Shown: positions 58,596 to 64,000 of the stretch, piece after piece | Layout of the letters: the number at the start of each line of letters is the position of its first letter | Position numbering within the stretch: position 1 is the stretch's first letter | From: Chiridota heheva | Taxonomy: Eukaryota > Echinodermata > Holothuroidea > Apodida > Chiridotidae | Reading direction: 5' to 3' | DNA: 64,000 bases | Assembly (NCBI GenBank): GCA_020152595.1 | Contig: JAIGNY010001464.1 | Location: forward strand, 1,603,501 to 1,667,500 | Notes under the pieces: generated by a model | What the model was told of the DNA's origin: nothing | Seen by the model: only the letters and a program-made list of their open reading frames with translations | Database searches by the model: none | Made by a program: the position numbers and the translations under genes

Positions 58596-58951
58596 TCTTT
58601 TTGGCGCGGAACTGTTTGCTGGTTCACAACTGTTGTTGTTTGTGTGGGTACCGTAGTTATTACAATGTTCTGTTGTGGAGCTGGTTGATAACTTACAGTG
58701 TTTCCGTGTTGAACCGGATACCCCTGTTGGGGTGCATGCCCTTGTGGAGTTGGGTAACCCTGTTGAGGCGGGTAAACCTGTTGAGGTGGATACCCCTGTT
58801 GAGGGGGATATCCCTGTTGAGGAGGATACCCGTATTGGGGTGGATACCCTTGTGGAGGTGCGTATCCTTGTTGTGGTGGGTACCCTTGTTGTGGTGGGTA
58901 GCCCTGTGAATCATACGGTGGAGGAGCTTTACCGTCTGGTTGTTGAGGCGG
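58596..58951 (-). CDS. Unnamed PPQQGY-repeat protein, repeat exon
   Basis: On the - strand an acceptor (TGAATAG, AG at 58953-58952) opens a 356-base exon. It encodes [16 protein letters not shown], then about nine variants of GYPPQQ, then a Thr/Val-rich segment with [15 protein letters not shown]. The exon ends in two bases (GA) at a strong donor, GTAAGT. The region around PPPY fits a WW-domain ligand. GYPPQ repeats before a membrane helix occur in several small membrane proteins, such as CYSTM1-, BRI3- and LITAF-like proteins, but no diagnostic cysteine module is visible, so no family name is given. The GYPPQQ repeat has no stop over 118 codons and no start codon, which is why a Met-to-stop search misses it. 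Frame and splice sites join it to the exon at 57961-58033. Confidence 0.75.
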
Positions 58952-60035
58952 CTATTCAATACAAAAGAAACAACAAGCAGTTAGGCACTACAAAATATCC
59001 ATTTTACGAGGGAGCACTCCATGGTTTTCACTTTCGCTTTCGTTTTGTAATTGTATACAGTAGGTATATAACTTGACACTAAGATTGATTGACACTAAGT
59101 CTGTACAATCTTTTCAATCAAGTTTACACCTATGATCGAGTTCTAAACCATGTATAAACCGTGCGCCTTTTGTACAGTTTTTGCATGATGCTCTTAAAAC
59201 AATTTTCAATACCATCCAATGGTGGCCTATATTACATAAACATACTGGCATAAAACCGACCAATAAAGTACTGTAAACTTGGACATCTACACAATGAAAT
59301 AATAAGTTTTCATTTATTTCTTGTTTATTGCTCTTTCATGTGAGTGGATCATAACAATGGCTGATCTTTGAAATTATCGTTAAATGAATATTCACATTTG
59401 CGGAATTACGGGGTGGTCAGGTTGATAAGGGTTATTTTCCCTCACTTTTGTAATAATTTGTTGTGTATGGTAGCGTGATTTTGTGACCCCCTTCCCCGTC
59501 CATCTTTTTGGTGGGCCAAGTTGATTTGTGATTTTTCTCCACCCCATCACACATTTTCAGTCGGTAAATTCCGTACATGAATATTCATATATGAAATTGA
59601 AGCCTATCAGTCAGGGATGTTGCTAGTATCAGATATAGCAAATCATTCTAGCATCTGAGTTCGCTTGCTTAACTTGTTTTGCGTTTACTCAGGCGGTTAT
59701 AAGCAAACTGCTTAATGCACGCAATAAATACAGGCAGCTAGCAGGCTGGCGCACACCTCTCTGATAATAGAAAATATTATATTTAGTTTCCCAGAATTCA
59801 TTAAGGACGAAGTAACATTCTTGGATAGGCTGTAAATGAATTGATTACTGTCTATTTTAAAAGCGTAACCTCGACGATGTATTAATCTATAATTAAGCTG
59901 CTTCCAGCCTTCCAAACCTTACACAGATAAAATTAATAAATCTCTTCTTCAAAGTGAACTCAATCATCACGGTATTCTTTTTCCAAGAACCGTTAACATA
60001 TTCATTAGGATGATGTCGGCGAAAAGCCTTTAATA
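58952..60035. other. Intron (or 5' flank) of the PPQQGY-repeat gene, unassigned
   Basis: No recognised repeat family or RNA gene. Confidence 0.45.
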
Positions 60036-60037
60036 CA

Positions 60038-61005
60038 CAGTAAGGGAGAATCCTGGACTTTTGGTGTAATAAGAAAATACACCAAAATTTGGAGCTTCGT
60101 ATTCATTAAGATTCATGGAGGCCGTCATTTGAACTTGTGATAACTTTATATCAATAGGATTTTTACTAAGAGAACTGTAGTATGTGTGTAATGTAACGTA
60201 TGATGCATGTACACGGAATCAACGATGACTATGCCATCACAAAATCATGTGTCGAGAGGGCTGTTCAAAGGTACAGGTAGCACGGAACTAACTATTTTCC
60301 CCATTGAAGCCTATGATGAAAGAGTCAAGTTCGGGTTCCTTTTTGTACCAGAATGTAATAGATTTGGGATCTTTTGAGATGTTTCTCAAAAAGTACTATC
60401 TTATTTCTCTTGGATGAGGGTACTTTTAATGGGGTGGTCACCAGAGGTTTTGGACCTTTTTATTAGGCTGAAGTGAAGAGATGTTATATACCATAACCAT
60501 ATCACTTAAATTTTGGTGTGGGTCCTTGGTAGAATAGTTCCTCATGAAACTTTTACTGAAACAAATCTCATCGAGTTTGAATATGCATAGTCAAGTCCTA
60601 TCCTTTGTCTACCATTTCGAAATTTTTAACTTCTCAGCTTCCTGTCCTATGAAATGGGACCTCTCATTAGCCTTTTCTCTGAGGGTTCTCATTTTTCGAT
60701 TGCGGGGTGATACCTTATTAGTTCCATGCTACCGTCAACGACCTGTCAACGGAAGTCTTTTGTTATTTCATCGCGAAATCCACGATGAAATTGAAAAGTC
60801 CTCGGGTAAATCTAATGAATATTCATTTGATATCGTTTTTTCCTTTCAAAAATACCCCCCGCGTTCTCATTAAAAATCCCCATAGACTTAACGTTATCAC
60901 TACAGTGAAAATGGCGGCCTCCATAAATTTAAGCCTAATAAATACGAAGCTCTAAATTTTGTTGTATTTATTATTACACCAAAAGTCCAGGATTCTCCCC
61001 TACTG
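60038..61005. mobile_element. Long inverted-repeat transposon with arms near 95 bp
   Basis: Left CAGTAAGGGAGAATCCTGGA with CTTTTGGTGTAATAA; right, reverse-complemented, CAGTAGGGGAGAATCCTGGA with CTTTTGGTGTAATAA. Matching continues through GGAGCTTCGTATTCATTA (left) and GAGCTTCGTATTTATTA (right) to TGGAGGCCG. Interior non-coding; target duplication unclear. Confidence 0.9.
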
Positions 61006-61073
61006 ATGTAATAAAACCGAAAACATCGATCCTTTGCGCTGGCAATATTCATCCAGTACGTCCTAAAAACCGT

Positions 61074-61450
61074 GACACACCGAACGCGACGCGGCGAGCG
61101 ATTTTTTATACAAAATCGAATAAAACAAAGGAAAATAAACATTTTAAACTCTTGTTTTCATCGATGGATTGTTATTGCATGACTATTCAGATGATAACTA
61201 AACATTGATTAAAAGGGCCTTTCTACGCCCATTAAAGCAAAATCCGCGTCGCGACAGAAAATCGCGCCCTTCTAAAGCAAATTTCTCCACAGTTTAAACA
61301 AAAAAACATTTCTAACAAATTTTCCAGTATCAGCAGAAAGCCTCAATTGTAAACTTCATCATGTATAAGCAAAAAGTCAAAGCATCTTATAACATTTGTT
61401 TCCTGTATGATTATCTCAAAAATCGCTCGTCGCGTCGCGTCCGGTGTGTT
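61074..61450 (-). mobile_element. G1 inverted-repeat element, copy 2
   Basis: Left CACACCGAACGCGACGCGGC and GAGCGATTTTT; right, reverse-complemented, CACACCGGACGCGACGCGAC and GAGCGATTTTT. The body matches 6654-7020 in opposite orientation. GC-rich termini with an AT-rich body; non-coding. Confidence 0.88.
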
Positions 61451-61701
61451 TCCGCCTTTACACCTAATATACACGCGAGCGTATTGGGAATGAGGTTTAA
61501 GGAGGGAGCCGGGAGGGAGAATGGAGGTGGGATGGTTTCTGGAGGAGATGGGACTCCACACGGGCCATTTTAATTCAATCGCTCAACTAGTAGAAGCTCC
61601 CCCCCCCTCCCTTCCCTAAATAATACAAAATAGTATAAGAATTTTTTCTACGCATGAGTATTTACGGATTTCACCATATACACCCAGAATTCCAACAGTA
61701 T

Positions 61702-62504
61702 TTAAAGGATTATTTCAGTGGTCAAGTATGTCTATTTCATATGAACAAGGACTTCAAAAAAAGAAGAAAAAAATGGTGAAGAAAGCGTTCATTGTTTAAA
61801 TGACTGGTGTAGTAAGTCTGCTATGGCGTCTTCATCTTTATTTTCTTAACAAAATGTATTTAAAGAAAAATTCTGCTAATTTTGTTACTATTAAAATTAT
61901 TTTCCCTCGAACTTTCTTCAGGTGGTTAATTTTAATTACCATTTTACTACATTCCCAATACATCCAATGATTATTAAGACACACAACCACAGGACAAAAT
62001 ATGATAGAATACATAAAGACTTTGAGGAATCTGAGGTTATGACGTAACAACTAGTCTAATTTCAGTCGTTTGTACACAAATGATACTACTACAAATGATA
62101 CAAATGATACTACTACGTTCGTACTACAAATAATACTACTACTTTTTACTATTTGAGTCATTTTCTCTTAAACTTTCTACAGGTGGTAAATTTTAATTAC
62201 CCTTACTGGATTCTATTCTACTACATTCCTAATATATCGAATGATTTTTAAGACACAAAACCACATGCCAAAATGTGATAGAATACATAAAGACTTTGAG
62301 GAATCTGAGGTTATGACGTAACAACTGGCCTGAGAACAGTCATTTGTACACAAATGATACCAAAGAGCTTCCACACAACTTTAAAATGAAATATCTCCTT
62401 AACAAAAAAGATTTTTAAATGCTAAGTTTTTCACCATTTTGTTTCTTTTAAATTCCTTTTTCATATAAGATGGACTTGCTTGACCACTGAACTAATCCTT
62501 TTAA
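61702..62504. mobile_element. K1 MITE with internal duplication, TTAA flanks
   Basis: Element 61706-62500: left AGGATTATTTCAGTGGTCAA, right TTGACCACTGAACTAATCCT. An inner block of about 260 bp (ACTTTCTTCAGGTGGTTAAT at 61910; ACTTTCTACAGGTGGTAAAT at 62170) is present twice, so it is longer (795 bp) than the usual 580. Confidence 0.85.
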
Positions 62505-62672
62505 ATACAAACTCAGCTCTTTACTCAGGGAAGTCTGAACTAAAATAGTAGCCCGAACAATTATTGAATATTATACCACACGACATTACAGTGCGTCATA
62601 ACATAATTTACGTGTTAGTTTCTTTGCAACTATGACCTGTCATGCAGAAATAGTGTATATACCTATACTTAC

Positions 62673-62678
62673 CTCCAT
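62673..62678 (-). CDS. Possible first coding exon (Met-Glu) of the PPQQGY-repeat protein gene
   Basis: The - strand reads CAAAATGGAG followed directly by the consensus donor GTAAGT. The ATG has A at -3 and G at +4, a good animal start context. The exon would contribute Met-Glu in phase 0, which fits the phase-0 start of the exon at 58951 and would give a protein beginning [15 protein letters not shown]. The intron would be 3.7 kb and contain three MITEs. Such a short motif can arise by chance, and no promoter was recognised upstream, so this is a proposal only. Confidence 0.4.
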
Positions 62679-62679
62679 T

Positions 62680-64000
<1,321 letters not shown>

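Overview
This window is AT-rich eukaryotic DNA from the nuclear genome of an animal. It has spliced exons with GT/AG borders, introns of several kilobases, LINE and SINE remnants, many DNA-transposon derivatives and long micro- and minisatellites. The mix of CR1/L2-like LINEs, an RNase H-bearing LINE, THAP-type transposon remnants and hAT and TTAA-flanked elements suits a marine invertebrate, perhaps a deuterostome, but the species cannot be named from the sequence. There are no bacterial operons, CRISPR arrays or viral genomes.

Two host genes are supported. (1) On the + strand, four exons (2753-2913, 18695-18835, 23927-23979, 26824-27491) join in one frame to encode the last 340 residues of NAF1, the assembly factor of H/ACA ribonucleoprotein particles. 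Its 5' exons lie upstream of the window. The exons occupy about 24.7 kb because the introns (15.8, 5.1 and 2.8 kb) are full of repeats. (2) On the - strand, two well-bordered exons (58596-58951 and 57961-58033) encode a PPQQGY-repeat, single-membrane-span protein of unknown name. A two-codon first exon (62673-62678) fits in phase but is less certain. The 3' end was not found.

The rest is mostly repeats. 0-6.7 kb: F2 and K1 MITEs, a LINE RT remnant, a 57-bp minisatellite and a THAP-bearing element. 6.6-14 kb: an inverted-repeat element, a GGGAGGGATGG minisatellite, a 1.26-kb tandem duplication carrying LINE tails, and an RNase H LINE. 14-18.2 kb: a dimeric satellite (about 395 bp) and a second THAP copy. 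18.8-21.6 kb: several minisatellites and a large repeat. 24.3-26.6 kb: TTAACCC palindromes, a hAT-like element and a SINE. 28.3-35.4 kb: a hAT MITE with perfect 8-bp target duplication, a nested repeat/LINE complex, TTAA MITEs and a tRNA-headed SINE with 14-bp duplication. 38.5-43.8 kb: more MITEs, a satellite array broken by a long foldback element, and a TTAA element with an apparent empty paralogous site. 45-47.6 kb: two ATT microsatellites, the larger nearly 1 kb. 52-57.3 kb: minisatellites, a 205-231-bp satellite and two TTAA elements sharing one TTAA. 60-62.5 kb: three inverted-repeat elements. The window ends in (TA)n.

The most interesting signal is a group of unrelated-looking inverted-repeat elements that all have the termini TTAA-AGG...CCT-TTAA. 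The same DNA holds two THAP-domain remnants. TTAA target choice, purine-start termini and THAP transposases are features of the Kolobok superfamily, so these may be a radiation of non-autonomous Kolobok-like elements. No new enzymatic or defence system is visible.
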